A stretch of DNA of 64,000 bases from Bacteroidota bacterium (GCA_023428135.1 JAEYZG010000024.1:52828-116827); one strand, 5' to 3'. Shown: positions 1 to 9,560, counted from the first letter of the stretch. Translations and numbers: made by a program. The notes: a model not told the origin generated them from the letters alone.

Positions 1-807
1 GGTAACCTCACCCAGCGGATTATTGCCGGTCTGGCCGGAGCATTTATTATGATCAGTGCGATTTGTTTTAACGAATGGAGCTATTTTGCTTTGTTGTTTA
101 CAATTTGTCTTCTGTCTTTAATTGAATTTTACAATCTTATTGAGGTTGCAGAAATTAAACCAAATAAGATATTCGGAGTGGTTTCCGGAATGATGATTTT
201 TACACTTATTTTTCTAATAGAAAAGCAGGTGCTCACCTTCGAATGTTATTTTCTATTATTCCCGTTTCTGTTTCTACTTTTTCTGATGGAACTGTTCAGG
301 AAAAACGACAAACCATTTTTTAACATAGCCTTTACATTCTTAGGAAATATCTACATAGCTCTTCCATTTGGCTTACTAAATGTATGTGCATTTTACCTTC
401 AGAATTATAATTTTCATATCATTCTGGGTATTCTTCTCATTCTTTGGGCTAATGATATCGGAGGGTATGTTGCAGGAATGGCATTAGGTAAAACAAAATT
501 GTTTTTCAGAATTTCTCCTAAAAAAACTTGGGAAGGAAGTATTGGTGGAGGTTTATTTGCACTTGCGATTGGATTTACGCTTTCCTTATTTTGGAAAGAA
601 CTTGATACACTTCACTGGTTGATTATGGCAACTATTATAGTTGTTGTAGGTAGCTATGGTGATCTTGTTGAATCATTGTTGAAAAGAAGCCTTGCTATTA
701 AAGATTCCGCACAAACAATTCCTGGTCACGGCGGTTTTTTGGATCGGTTTGACGGGCTATTGCTCTCATCACCTTTTATAGCAGCCTTTTTAAAGATTTT
801 TTCATAA
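1..807 (+). CDS. cdsA: Phosphatidate cytidylyltransferase (CDP-diglyceride synthase), 5' end outside window
   Basis: CdsA makes CDP-diacylglycerol from phosphatidic acid and CTP in the inner membrane, the branch point for all phospholipids. The reading frame is already open at base 1 and begins G-N-L-T-Q-R-I-I, which matches the usual extreme N-terminus of the family, so only about one or two codons are missing. The ATG at 49 is internal, not the start. Several hydrophobic segments fill the first 200 residues. The C-terminal family signature is present near bases 670-755: S-L-L-K-R, then I-K-D, then G-H-G-G-F-L-D-R-F-D. psd lies two genes downstream and uses the same pathway. The family call is secure. 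Confidence 0.95.
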   Translation, partial: GNLTQRIIAGLAGAFIMISAICFNEWSYFALLFTICLLSLIEFYNLIEVAEIKPNKIFGVVSGMMIFTLIFLIEKQVLTFECYFLLFPFLFLLFLMELFRKNDKPFFNIAFTFLGNIYIALPFGLLNVCAFYLQNYNFHIILGILLILWANDIGGYVAGMALGKTKLFFRISPKKTWEGSIGGGLFALAIGFTLSLFWKELDTLHWLIMATIIVVVGSYGDLVESLLKRSLAIKDSAQTIPGHGGFLDRFDGLLLSSPFIAAFLKIFS

Positions 808-862
808 ACAATAAGGCTTCTTCTCCGTAAAAACGTTTCGACCAAACAAGAAAAAAGCGGCT

Positions 863-2140
863 ATGTCATATATAGAACCAGCACCAATTAAGGATAAAGA
901 CAACCCTTTGGAATCCATGATGTCCAGATTTGATCTGGCTGCGCAAAAATTAGGACTTGACAATGAAACTTATAATGTTTTAAAAAATCCTGACAAACAG
1001 GTGATTGTCTCTTTGCCAATCACTATGGATGATGGCAGGATTAAAGTATTTTCCGGTTACAGAGTTATTCATAATACAATTCTCGGCCCATCAAAAGGAG
1101 GAATCAGGTATGATATGGGAGTTACCTTGGATGAGGTAAAGGCTCTTGCTGCGTGGATGACATGGAAATGTGCAGTTGTTGATATTCCTTATGGTGGTGC
1201 AAAAGGTGGTATTATGTGTAATCCAAGAGCTATGTCCAAAGGAGAAATTGAGCGACTTACCAGGGCATATACTTTATCAATGATGGATGTATTTGGTCCG
1301 GATAAAGATATCCCGGCTCCTGATATGGGGACTAGTCAGCAAGAAATGGCCTGGCTTATGGATGAATATTCTAAAGCAAAAGGAATGACTGTAAATGCTG
1401 TAGTTACCGGAAAACCATTGGTACTTGGTGGATCACTGGGTCGAGTGGAAGCGACTGGCAGAGGGGTTATGGTAAGTGCACTTGCTGCAATGCAAAGGTT
1501 GAAGATGAACCCAAGTCAGACTAGTTGTGCTATTCAGGGGTTTGGCAATGTAGGGTCAAATACCGCCAGACTATTGGAAGAAAGAGGCGTTAAAGTCAAA
1601 GCTTTAAGTGATGTAAGTGGAGCTTTCTGGAGTGATAAAGGAATTGATATTCAGGATGCCTTGAAATACAGGGATAAAAATAATGGCATGCTGGAAGGAT
1701 ATCCTAATGCGGAGAAAATGACTGATCCGGAAGGGATTATTACTTGTCAGGTTGACCTTTTAGTGCCTGCTGCCAAAGAGGATGTAATCAATATTTATAA
1801 TGCTCCGAATATAAAAGCAAGGCTTATAGTTGAAGGAGCAAATGGGCCTACAAGCGCAAGTGCAGATGATATAATCAATGAAAAAGGAATAATGGTCGTC
1901 CCGGATATACTGGCAAATGCCGGTGGAGTTACTGTTTCTTATTTCGAATGGGTACAGAATCGTCTGGGGCTGAGATGGCCTTTGGAAAGAGTGAACAGAA
2001 GGTGTGACAGGATCATGAAAGAAGCTTTTGAAAAAGTTTACAGTACTTCACTCGAATTTAATGTTCCGATGAGAATTGCCGCCTACATTGTTGCAATAGA
2101 TAAAGTAGCAAAAACATACAAATTCAGAGGAGGATTTTAA
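863..2140 (+). CDS. gdhA: Glu/Leu/Phe/Val dehydrogenase (glutamate dehydrogenase)
   Basis: Oxidative deamination of glutamate to 2-oxoglutarate, or the reverse, linking carbon and nitrogen metabolism in the cytoplasm. At 425 residues it is the usual length for the NAD-type hexameric enzymes. The glutamate dehydrogenase signature I-P-Y-G-G-A-K-G-G carries the catalytic lysine at residue 114, and the Rossmann dinucleotide loop G-F-G-N-V-G is at 226-231. The late G-G-V-T-V-S-Y-F-E-W block is typical. It sits between cdsA and psd with gaps of 55 and 36 bases, so co-transcription is possible although the function is unrelated. Cofactor preference (NAD or NADP) cannot be read safely from the sequence. 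Confidence 0.95.
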   Translation: MSYIEPAPIKDKDNPLESMMSRFDLAAQKLGLDNETYNVLKNPDKQVIVSLPITMDDGRIKVFSGYRVIHNTILGPSKGGIRYDMGVTLDEVKALAAWMTWKCAVVDIPYGGAKGGIMCNPRAMSKGEIERLTRAYTLSMMDVFGPDKDIPAPDMGTSQQEMAWLMDEYSKAKGMTVNAVVTGKPLVLGGSLGRVEATGRGVMVSALAAMQRLKMNPSQTSCAIQGFGNVGSNTARLLEERGVKVKALSDVSGAFWSDKGIDIQDALKYRDKNNGMLEGYPNAEKMTDPEGIITCQVDLLVPAAKEDVINIYNAPNIKARLIVEGANGPTSASADDIINEKGIMVVPDILANAGGVTVSYFEWVQNRLGLRWPLERVNRRCDRIMKEAFEKVYSTSLEFNVPMRIAAYIVAIDKVAKTYKFRGGF

Positions 2141-2148
2141 TCTTTTAT

Positions 2149-2156
2149 TATATTTG
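2149..2156 (+). promoter_or_regulatory. Possible -7 box (TATATTTG) for psd
   Basis: TATATTTG matches the Bacteroidota sigma-70 -7 consensus TAnnTTTG and lies 20 bases before the psd ATG, in the short gap after gdhA. No TTG is found at the expected -33 spacing, so this is a partial match only. Confidence 0.3.
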
Positions 2157-2176
2157 CTGCTTCATTTATTCAAAAT

Positions 2177-2836
2177 ATGGTAATTCATAAAGAAGGATAT
2201 AAAATCCTTACGTATCTTTTTGTTGTTCTTTTGATTGTTAACCTTGCTGTATATTATTTATTGCCGGAAAGCACAGCTATCCGCTGGACAGTTTGGGGGA
2301 TATCTGCATTTGTTTATATAATGATCCTGCAGTTTTTCAGAAGCCCCCGCAGATTAATTATAACAAATGATAATCACGTCATAGCTCCTGCAGATGGAAA
2401 AGTGGTTGTAATAGAAGAGGTTGAAGAGCCAGAGTTTTTTAACGAGAAAAGAAAACAGGTGTCAATTTTTATGTCACCTGTTAACGTACATATTAATAGA
2501 AATCCAATTTCTGGAATGGTAACATATTTTAAATATCATCCCGGTAAATATCTTGTTGCATGGCATCCAAAGTCCAGTACTGAAAATGAAAGGACAACGA
2601 TTGTCGTAACTTCGAAAAATGGAACCAGCATATTGTTAAGACAAATTGCAGGAGCTCTTGCGAAAAGAATTGTATGGTATTTACAAGCTGGTGAAGAAGT
2701 GAAACAAGGTGAAGAATTGGGTTTTATAAAGTTCGGATCAAGAGTAGATGTTTTTCTTCCATTGGATGCAAAAGTTACAGTAACTATTGGTGAAAAAGTG
2801 AAAGGTGGGTCGACTGTAATTGCAGAGTTTAAGTAG
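2177..2836 (+). CDS. psd: Phosphatidylserine decarboxylase, short pyruvoyl form
   Basis: Converts phosphatidylserine to phosphatidylethanolamine, the main membrane lipid of Gram-negative bacteria. The 219-residue size fits the short form of the family. Two membrane segments lie at roughly residues 10-28 and 36-54. The self-cleavage motif K-G-G-S-T is at the C-terminus; cleavage between Gly211 and Ser212 would turn Ser212 into the pyruvoyl group. The conserved S-P-V-N-V-H-I-N-R block is also present. It works downstream of CdsA (via a PssA not seen here). The call is secure. Confidence 0.94.
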   Translation: MVIHKEGYKILTYLFVVLLIVNLAVYYLLPESTAIRWTVWGISAFVYIMILQFFRSPRRLIITNDNHVIAPADGKVVVIEEVEEPEFFNEKRKQVSIFMSPVNVHINRNPISGMVTYFKYHPGKYLVAWHPKSSTENERTTIVVTSKNGTSILLRQIAGALAKRIVWYLQAGEEVKQGEELGFIKFGSRVDVFLPLDAKVTVTIGEKVKGGSTVIAEFK

Positions 2837-2945
2837 TTTGAAAGCAGAAAAAAATTTTTTTATTAAAACTCTTGGAGCAACAAACTATTCATATTTAACT
2901 TCGTTATTAGAATCTAAAATTTTAAAAAGGAATTAATTTGAGCTT

Positions 2946-3275
2946 ATGAAAAACAATAATCTTGACGACCTAAGCGACGATGAGCTTTATGCTAGTTTTG
3001 AAGCTTATAAAGCACTGCTGGATGCCGGACTATCAAAGGACCAAGCCCTTTCCAGAACAGGTCTGACAGCACAGATTGTTAAAGACCTGGAGGATGAAGA
3101 AAAGACAATGGAAGAAGAAGATGAGTATGACTTCAAAGATGAATGGGAAAATGCAGATGACGATGATGCTGGTTTTGATGATGATTCTAACTGGAAAGAA
3201 GAAAATTTTGATGAAGAAGGAAGCTGGGATGAGGATGATGCTGCTGGTAGCAGCGGATGGGATGACAGATATTAA
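2946..3275 (+). CDS. Small acidic hypothetical protein
   Basis: A 109-residue protein of unknown function. The first 50 residues look helical (S-D-D-E-L-Y-A-S-F-E-A-Y-K-A-L-L-D-A-G-L) with a short segment resembling a helix-turn-helix (S-K-D-Q-A-L-S-R-T-G-L-T). The rest is a strongly acidic tail, rich in D, E and W with G-S-S-G near the end, probably disordered. No signal peptide or membrane segment is seen. An intrinsic terminator follows 24 bases after the stop, so it may be its own unit. Reality is supported by the terminator and by codon use like its neighbours. No function is proposed. Confidence 0.7.
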   Translation: MKNNNLDDLSDDELYASFEAYKALLDAGLSKDQALSRTGLTAQIVKDLEDEEKTMEEEDEYDFKDEWENADDDDAGFDDDSNWKEENFDEEGSWDEDDAAGSSGWDDRY

Positions 3276-3298
3276 TTAGAAAATATTTTTATAAGATT

Positions 3299-3324
3299 AA
3301 AGCCCCGACCTTCGGGGCTTTTTT
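3299..3324 (+). terminator. Intrinsic terminator
   Basis: Ten-base arms AAAGCCCCGA / TCGGGGCTTT around a CCT loop, then a run of T. It closes the acidic-protein gene. The same hairpin occurs at 10331-10353. Confidence 0.9.
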
Positions 3325-3376
3325 ATTTATCGACTTTTTGTTTCCTTTACATTTTGCTAAAACAAAGGAAGTTAAA

Positions 3377-3955
3377 ATGAATAGAAATGCAATCCTTGCA
3401 GAGTTAAATAGCGCAGCAGAGGTTTTGAATAATTTTATCAGTTCAGAACAAAATGTACAAGCTATAGAAGCTGCAGCAGAGTTAATGATACACTCACTGA
3501 AAAATGGTGGTAAAATCCTAAGCTGCGGTAATGGTGGTTCTTCCTGCGATGCTATGCATTTTGCAGAAGAGCTGACTGGTAGGTACAGAGAAAACAGAGA
3601 GCCTATCGCTGCAATATCTATTTCTGATCCTAGCCATATTACATGTACTGCAAATGATTATGGCTATGCATTTGTTTTCTCAAGATATGTTGGAGCATTA
3701 GGCAGACCAGGTGATGTGCTACTTGCAATCAGTACCAGTGGAAATTCAGAAAATGTATTAAAAGCTGCTGAAGAAGCAAAAGTTAAAGGTATGAAGGTGG
3801 TTGGGCTGACTGGAAAAAATGGAGGTAAACTTGCAGGTCTGGCAGATGTGGTTGTTAATGTTAGCCATCATGGATTTGCAGACAGAATTCAAGAAGTACA
3901 TATAAAAATTATTCATATATTAATTTTATTAATCGAAAAAGGGCTGGCTAAATAA
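3377..3955 (+). CDS. gmhA: Sedoheptulose-7-phosphate (phosphoheptose) isomerase, SIS domain
   Basis: Isomerises sedoheptulose 7-phosphate to D-glycero-D-manno-heptose 7-phosphate, the first step to ADP-heptose for lipopolysaccharide core. The open frame begins at 3338, but the ATG at 3377 follows an AAAGGAAG purine stretch and gives 192 residues, the length of E. coli GmhA, so I take that start. The SIS substrate loop C-G-N-G-G-S-S-C-D-A-M-H-F-A-E-E-L is present, as is I-S-T-S-G-N-S and the late Q-E-V-H-I-K helix that supplies the catalytic His. The transcription terminator overlaps the stop codon. Confidence 0.9.
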   Translation: MNRNAILAELNSAAEVLNNFISSEQNVQAIEAAAELMIHSLKNGGKILSCGNGGSSCDAMHFAEELTGRYRENREPIAAISISDPSHITCTANDYGYAFVFSRYVGALGRPGDVLLAISTSGNSENVLKAAEEAKVKGMKVVGLTGKNGGKLAGLADVVVNVSHHGFADRIQEVHIKIIHILILLIEKGLAK

Positions 3956-3966
3956 GCCCTTTTTTT
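3936..3966 (+). terminator. Intrinsic terminator overlapping the gmhA stop
   Basis: Arms AAAAAGGGCT (3936-3945) and AGCCCTTTTT (3955-3964) continue into a T run. The gmhA TAA lies in the loop and first base of the right arm, so the hairpin uses the last coding bases. Confidence 0.85.
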
Positions 3967-3988
3967 AACTCTTTCAACTTGCTAAGCT

Positions 3989-5539
3989 ATGGTTGCCAAA
4001 ACTTTTGGAAGCGCCGTTTATGGCGTGAATGCCTATACTGTTACTATTGAAGTAAATATAGGCCAAGGTACTAAATTTTTTATCGTTGGTCTTCCTGACA
4101 GTGCTGTCAAGGAAAGCGAACATCGAGTGGAATCAGCTATTAAAAACCTGGGTTATGCAATGCCAAGGCAAAAAGTAGTTGTAAACCTTGCTCCTGCTGA
4201 TATCAAAAAAGAAGGGTCTGCTTATGATTTGCCAATTGCTTTGGGGACACTTTTAGCATCTGACCAGATTATTGCAGAAGATTTTGATCAATACGTGATT
4301 ATGGGAGAGCTGTCCTTAGATGGAAAGCTGAGGCCAATTAAAGGAGTTCTGCCCATTGCAATTGAGGCAAGAAAACAAGGTTTTAAAGGGTTTTTGCTTC
4401 CCAAGGAAAATGAAACAGAGGCGGCAATAGTAAATAATCTTGATATATATGGAATTTCGGATCTTCAGGAAGCCATTGATTTTTTTGAAGGAAAAGTTCA
4501 GTTAAGACCATTGAGGGTTGATACACGTTCAATTTTCTTTAATCAGATTAATAATTATGATGCCGATTTTGCTCATGTACAAGGACAGGAAAATATTAAA
4601 AGAGCATTGGAAATAGCCGCCGCAGGTGGGCACAACGTAATTATGATTGGTCCTCCTGGGGCAGGAAAGACAATGTTGGCCAAAAGACTTCCCACTATTT
4701 TGCCTCCGCTTACTTTAAATGAAGCACTTGAAACTACCAAGATACACTCTGTTGCAGGTAAGTTAAAAGGAGCCGGAGCATTAATTTCCACTCGTCCCTT
4801 CAGATCTCCTCATCATACAGTTAGTGATGTAGCTTTGGTAGGAGGAGGTGGGTATCCTCAGCCCGGTGAAATTTCTCTCGCGCACAATGGTGTTCTTTTT
4901 TTGGATGAGTTACCGGAATTTAAAAGGACTGTTCTTGAGGTAATGCGGCAACCACTTGAAGAAAGAAAAGTATGTATTTCCAGAGCAAAGATTTCGGTAG
5001 AGTTTCCATCAAATTTTATGTTGATTGCCAGTATGAATCCATGCCCATGTGGATATTACAATCACCCGGAAAAAGAATGTGTATGCGGGCCTGGTGTTGT
5101 ACAAAAATATCTTAATAAAGTAAGTGGGCCGCTTTTGGATCGAATCGATCTACATGTAGAAGTAACGCCGGTCGGTTTTGATGAAATGTCTTCGATCCGA
5201 AAAACCGAAAGCAGTGAGGAAATCAGGGAACGTGTTATTAAAGCGAGAGAAATTCAGCAGAAAAGATTTGAGGAACTGCCCACTAGTGACCATCCTATAC
5301 ACTCAAATTCAATGATGCCTTCCCAGATGGTTAAAGAAATTTGTATTATTTCTGAACCAGGAAAAAATCTGCTTAAAAGCGCTATGGAAAAATTAGGTCT
5401 TTCTGCCAGAGCTTACGATAGAATTTTAAGAGTTTCAAGGACTATTGCAGACCTCGCTGAAAGCGAAGAGATTAAGGTTGAGCACCTGGCCGAAGCTATT
5501 CAATATAGAAGTCTGGACAGGGAAGGTTGGGCAGGTTAA
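3989..5539 (+). CDS. YifB family Mg chelatase-like AAA ATPase (ComM-like)
   Basis: ATPase of the YifB/ComM family; the Haemophilus and Vibrio members are hexameric helicases that help integrate DNA during natural transformation, and a similar recombination role is inferred here. The 516 residues show the family layout: N-terminal Lon-S16-like domain (about 1-170), Walker A G-P-P-G-A-G-K-T at 221-228, Walker B L-F-L-D-E-L-P-E-F near 305, a four-cysteine M-N-P-C-P-C-G-Y-Y segment, and a C-terminal Mg-chelatase lid (S-A-R-A-Y-D-R-I-L-R-V-S-R-T-I-A-D-L). It starts 33 bases after gmhA, beyond that gene's terminator, so it is probably transcribed separately. Confidence 0.92.
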   Translation: MVAKTFGSAVYGVNAYTVTIEVNIGQGTKFFIVGLPDSAVKESEHRVESAIKNLGYAMPRQKVVVNLAPADIKKEGSAYDLPIALGTLLASDQIIAEDFDQYVIMGELSLDGKLRPIKGVLPIAIEARKQGFKGFLLPKENETEAAIVNNLDIYGISDLQEAIDFFEGKVQLRPLRVDTRSIFFNQINNYDADFAHVQGQENIKRALEIAAAGGHNVIMIGPPGAGKTMLAKRLPTILPPLTLNEALETTKIHSVAGKLKGAGALISTRPFRSPHHTVSDVALVGGGGYPQPGEISLAHNGVLFLDELPEFKRTVLEVMRQPLEERKVCISRAKISVEFPSNFMLIASMNPCPCGYYNHPEKECVCGPGVVQKYLNKVSGPLLDRIDLHVEVTPVGFDEMSSIRKTESSEEIRERVIKAREIQQKRFEELPTSDHPIHSNSMMPSQMVKEICIISEPGKNLLKSAMEKLGLSARAYDRILRVSRTIADLAESEEIKVEHLAEAIQYRSLDREGWAG

Positions 5540-5590
5540 ATTTTTATACCAATTCAGGAACTTTATTTATTCTTATTAAATTATGACTTT

Positions 5591-5613
5591 AGGAGAAATT
5601 TCATGGTTCTCCT
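5591..5613 (+). terminator. Weak terminator-like hairpin
   Basis: Arms AGGAGAA / TTCTCCT with a 9-base loop, followed only by TTTAAA. It lies between the YifB gene and the cupredoxin gene. The weak T run makes termination uncertain. Confidence 0.4.
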
Positions 5614-5692
5614 TTAAACCCAATAATTTCCAGAATGTTTGGCATGGTTTTTATCCTAAAATTGGTTAACTTCACAATTAATAATCAGCAAT

Positions 5693-6325
5693 ATGAAGAA
5701 ACATATACAAAAATTGTTTTTTATAGTCTTTATGGTAATCTGGGGCCTTGCGGTTTCAGTGGCCCAGACACATCAGATTGCTGTTGTTAATTATCGTTTT
5801 GACCCAGAGGTGTTGAATGTCGGTCCAAACGATACCATAGAATTTACCTGGCTGGGAAATGGAAATTCCTCAAGTTCTCATCCTGTAAAAGCAAATGATA
5901 ATTCATTTGCTTCTCCATCTCAGGGGAGTGTAACCTCTTATAAAGTGTTCGCAAAAAATCTGACTCCGGGAACCAACTATCCATATATTTGTACTACCCA
6001 TTCTTCCATGCAAGGGACTATAAATGTTTCGGTGACATCTAGTCTGGCGGATCTTAGAGAGTCTAAATATGAGTTTCATATTTCTCCTAATCCATTTGAT
6101 GATGAACTGAATCTTACAATTTTTCCAGGAAATAAAAATGTCAAATTTATTAAGATTTTTGATATCATAGGGAAAGAGGTGGCATCCATAGATTTAAGCA
6201 GCAAGGTTGGACCTTCAGCTTATAAGGTTGATTTTTCCAATCTTAGACCAGGACTTTATTTTTGCAACGTATATTCAGATAAGGGCATCATAGAAACCAG
6301 AAAAATTTTGAGAAACAGGTCTTAG
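5693..6325 (+). CDS. Secreted cupredoxin-like protein with type IX secretion sorting domain
   Basis: A 210-residue exported copper protein candidate. A signal peptide covers about residues 1-24 (ending V-A-Q). Residues 26-113 form a plastocyanin-type domain with the blue-copper ligand set His63 in S-H-P-V, Cys100 and His103 in I-C-T-T-H, and Met106. Residues about 125-210 are a type A C-terminal sorting domain (I-S-P-N-P-F-D-D-E-L, then G-L-Y-F-C-N-V), used by the Bacteroidota gliding/type IX secretion system and removed at the surface. A surface or released electron-transfer or copper-binding role is inferred. It is a lone gene with its own terminator. Confidence 0.85.
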   Translation: MKKHIQKLFFIVFMVIWGLAVSVAQTHQIAVVNYRFDPEVLNVGPNDTIEFTWLGNGNSSSSHPVKANDNSFASPSQGSVTSYKVFAKNLTPGTNYPYICTTHSSMQGTINVSVTSSLADLRESKYEFHISPNPFDDELNLTIFPGNKNVKFIKIFDIIGKEVASIDLSSKVGPSAYKVDFSNLRPGLYFCNVYSDKGIIETRKILRNRS

Positions 6326-6351
6326 TTATTTAAACTGTTTTACAATTTAAG

Positions 6352-6379
6352 AAAAGAGATTCCTTTGGGATCTCTTTTT
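6352..6379 (+). terminator. Intrinsic terminator
   Basis: AAAAGAGAT (6352-6360) pairs with ATCTCTTTT (6370-6378) and runs into T. It follows the cupredoxin gene. Confidence 0.8.
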
Positions 6380-6522
6380 GTGTTTTATGCCACAAAATAC
6401 CCTGTCTGATATTATAGGTTTTGGGCCATGTATTTTTGAACATTCAATAAAGGAAGGGGAATTAATAGTCAATTGACAGAATTTTGCTAATTTCGCCTTC
6501 CATAAATTTTTAATTGGTAAAG

Positions 6523-9489
6523 ATGTATAATTCAAATTACTCAAAACTAAATAACCTCTTGGGGTGGTTGGTTTTCATTTTTGCAACAGCTGTTTATGTG
6601 CTTACCATTGAGCCTACGGCAAGCTTTTGGGATTGTGGTGAGTTTATCGCTTGCTCCTACAAATTACAAGTCCCTCACCCTCCGGGAGCTCCATTCTTTT
6701 TATTAATAGGAAGAATATTTTCTTTACTGGCTTCTGATGTAACTCAGGTGGCATTCTGGATCAATATGGTTTCTGCCTTATCCAGTAGCTTTTCAGTATT
6801 ATTTCTCTTTTGGACTATCACCCTCATTGCAAGGAAATTTGCAAAGGATTATGAGAATCCTACTCTTGGTGAAAAAATTGCAATATTCGGAAGCGCGGTA
6901 GTAGGTAGCCTTGCATTTACTTTTTCAGATTCATTCTGGTTCTCGGCTGTTGAAGCTGAAGTATATGCAATGTCTCAGTTCTTTACAGCATTTGTATTCT
7001 GGGCTATTTTAAAATGGGAAACAAAAGCTGAAGAAACTGGAGCTGACAAATGGTTGCTTCTTATTGCTTATACAATCGGTCTTTCGATAGGTGTTCACTT
7101 GTTGAATTTACTTGCAATACCAGCACTTGCTTTTGTTTACTACTTTAAGAAATACGATATCACAAAAGTAGGTGTAATATCGACATTCCTTATAAGTGGA
7201 GTGATCATCGTAGTGGTATTATCCGGAATTATTCCAGGCTTACCTTCTCTTGCGGGAACTTTTGAGATCTTCTTTGTAAATAATCTTGGCCTTCCTTTTA
7301 ATTCCGGCATCATATTCTTTGGTATTCTTTTCCTGAGTGCTTTGATATTCGGAATAGTTTATTCTATTAAAAATCAAAAGTATATTCTAAACCTAAGCCT
7401 TTTAGGATTGACCTTTATTCTTATTGGATATGCATCTTATGGTATTATCCTTGTCAGATCGAACTTTGATCCTCCGATTGACGAAAACGATCCTGAAAAT
7501 GTAATCAGCTTTGTTTCTTACCTGAAACGTGAGCAATATGGCGACAGACCAATATTCAAAGGTCCATTATTTACAGCAGGCTATCCGATTGATGTAGAAA
7601 AAGGTGGGGCACTTTATAGAAAAGACAGTGCAAGCGGGCAATATGTTGTTTATGATTACAAGATGAATTACATCTATGATCCCAAGCATGTAACATTATT
7701 TCCTAGAGCCTATAGTACTCAGTCACACCATGTTGAAGCTTATCGAAGCAGAATGAATTTGAGAGAGGGGAAAAAACCTTCTTTCTGGCAGGATAAGGGT
7801 TATATGTTTAGTTATCAGATTGGACATATGTACATACGTTATCTTGGTTGGAACTTCATCGGAAGGGCCAGTGATATCCAGGATAGCGATGTGTTATGGC
7901 CATGGGATTACTTTAAAAAGGATTTACCCGAATACCTGAAAAACAACAAGGCAAGGAATAATTTCTTCATGTTGCCATTTATATTGGGTGTTGTAGGTTT
8001 TGTCTACCTTTTTAGCAAAAATAGAAAGGATGGAATAATTGTTTCTCTGTTATTTATCTTTACCGGACTTGCAATTGTTGTATATCTAAACCAACCTCCG
8101 ATAGAACCAAGAGAAAGAGACTATACCTTTGCCGGATCATTTTATGCTTTTGCTATCTGGATTGGATTAGGAGTGTTTTTCATCGCAGATCTATTGGAGA
8201 AAATTATAAAAAGTGAATCTGCAAGATCTGGTATATCCTTTATATTATGTCTTTCTGTACCTGCTATAATGGGACAGCAAGGTTGGGATGATCATGACAG
8301 ATCAAACAGATTCTATTCTGTAGATTCTGCAAAAAACCTTTTGAATTCATGTGCACCAAATGCTATACTATTCACGGGTGGGGATAATGACACTTTCCCT
8401 CTCTGGTATGTTCAGGAAGTAGAAGGTTTCCGTACGGATGTACGGGTATGTAACCTAAGCCTCTTGAATACTGACTGGTATATCAAGCAGATGAAGCAGC
8501 AGGCTTATGAATCAGCTCCATTACCAATATCCTTGAATTTTGAAAATTATATTCAGGGCAAAAATGATCAGATTTATTTTGTAGAAAAACCTCAATACAG
8601 AAATGGAATCAACCTTGCAGGCTATATTCAGCTTGTAAAAACAGATAATCCGGAAATCAGACAGGAAAGCGGAAGAGGTGATTACTATACGACACTTCCT
8701 TCAAAAAATCTATACCTGAATATAGATAAAAATGCTGTCCTGGCAACAGGCGCAGTTCCTGATACACTTAAAGGCCAGGTTCTTGACAGACTTGCATGGA
8801 ATATCGGAACAAATACTTTGGAGAAAAAAGACCTTATCATTCTTGATATGATCGTTACCAATAATTGGAAAAGACCGATATATTTCTCGACTACATTGTC
8901 TGGGTCAAATTTCTTGAATCTTAAAGATTATACTCAATTAGAAGGTTTGGCTCACAGATTAATGCCGATAAAATATCCAAACGCTTCTCAAGGCTTTGTT
9001 TATGATAAGGTAATGTATGATAATATGATGAAGAACTTCTTCTGGAGAGAACTTGATAATCCTAAAGTTTATTACGATGAAAATTATTTCAGAATGACTG
9101 TAAATTCAAGGTCTCAGTTCTATCGTCTTGCGTCAACACTTTATAACAATGGAGAGACCGAAAAGGCAAAAGCAGTAGCTGAACATTGCTTTAAAGTAAT
9201 GCCTGATGATCCAATTACTTATGATATTGCAACACCTCCTTTTATTCAGATTTTCTTTAAAACTGGAAATGAAAAAATGGCTATGGATATTGCAAATAAA
9301 ATGGGGGATAGGGCTATTGAGAATCTTGAATACTACAAAAGAGAAAAGATACCTTATGGCAGAGATTATGAGCTGAACTTCTATATTCTTGATTCTATCA
9401 TAAGAGCACTTAAAGAAGGTGGAAAAGCCAAAGAAGCAGCGAAGTATGAAGAGGTATTGATGTCTTACTCTTATCTTTTTAATCAGTAA
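6523..9489 (+). CDS. DUF2723 membrane glycosyltransferase-like protein with C-terminal TPR region
   Basis: A large polytopic membrane protein of the DUF2723 family, which resembles protein O-mannosyltransferases (GT-C fold) and is common in Bacteroidota. The frame extends to a TTG at 6514, but the ATG at 6523 (M-Y-N-S-N-Y) is the more natural start. The first extracytoplasmic loop carries S-F-W-D-C-G-E-F (about residues 35-42), the acidic pair expected for GT-C catalysis. About a dozen hydrophobic segments follow in two blocks, with a long soluble insert between them, then a soluble C-terminal half ending in TPR-like helices (A-S-T-L-Y-N-N-G-E-T-E-K-A-K). Bacteroidota O-glycosylate many periplasmic proteins, but donor and acceptor here are unknown. 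Confidence 0.85.
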   Translation: MYNSNYSKLNNLLGWLVFIFATAVYVLTIEPTASFWDCGEFIACSYKLQVPHPPGAPFFLLIGRIFSLLASDVTQVAFWINMVSALSSSFSVLFLFWTITLIARKFAKDYENPTLGEKIAIFGSAVVGSLAFTFSDSFWFSAVEAEVYAMSQFFTAFVFWAILKWETKAEETGADKWLLLIAYTIGLSIGVHLLNLLAIPALAFVYYFKKYDITKVGVISTFLISGVIIVVVLSGIIPGLPSLAGTFEIFFVNNLGLPFNSGIIFFGILFLSALIFGIVYSIKNQKYILNLSLLGLTFILIGYASYGIILVRSNFDPPIDENDPENVISFVSYLKREQYGDRPIFKGPLFTAGYPIDVEKGGALYRKDSASGQYVVYDYKMNYIYDPKHVTLFPRAYSTQSHHVEAYRSRMNLREGKKPSFWQDKGYMFSYQIGHMYIRYLGWNFIGRASDIQDSDVLWPWDYFKKDLPEYLKNNKARNNFFMLPFILGVVGFVYLFSKNRKDGIIVSLLFIFTGLAIVVYLNQPPIEPRERDYTFAGSFYAFAIWIGLGVFFIADLLEKIIKSESARSGISFILCLSVPAIMGQQGWDDHDRSNRFYSVDSAKNLLNSCAPNAILFTGGDNDTFPLWYVQEVEGFRTDVRVCNLSLLNTDWYIKQMKQQAYESAPLPISLNFENYIQGKNDQIYFVEKPQYRNGINLAGYIQLVKTDNPEIRQESGRGDYYTTLPSKNLYLNIDKNAVLATGAVPDTLKGQVLDRLAWNIGTNTLEKKDLIILDMIVTNNWKRPIYFSTTLSGSNFLNLKDYTQLEGLAHRLMPIKYPNASQGFVYDKVMYDNMMKNFFWRELDNPKVYYDENYFRMTVNSRSQFYRLASTLYNNGETEKAKAVAEHCFKVMPDDPITYDIATPPFIQIFFKTGNEKMAMDIANKMGDRAIENLEYYKREKIPYGRDYELNFYILDSIIRALKEGGKAKEAAKYEEVLMSYSYLFNQ

Positions 9490-9512
9490 AATTTATTTAA
9501 AGAAATACAATC

Positions 9513-9545
9513 ATCACGATGCCAGGCTTGTCCTGGCATTGTGAT
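9513..9545 (+). promoter_or_regulatory. 14-bp stem-loop before rlmB
   Basis: Arms ATCACGATGCCAGG (9513-9526) and CCTGGCATTGTGAT (9532-9545) pair along their whole length with one G-U, around a 5-base loop. No T run follows, so it is not a standard terminator. It ends 15 bases before the rlmB start chosen here and may affect that start or protect the upstream mRNA end. Confidence 0.6.
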
Positions 9546-9560
9546 TTAAACGAATACTTA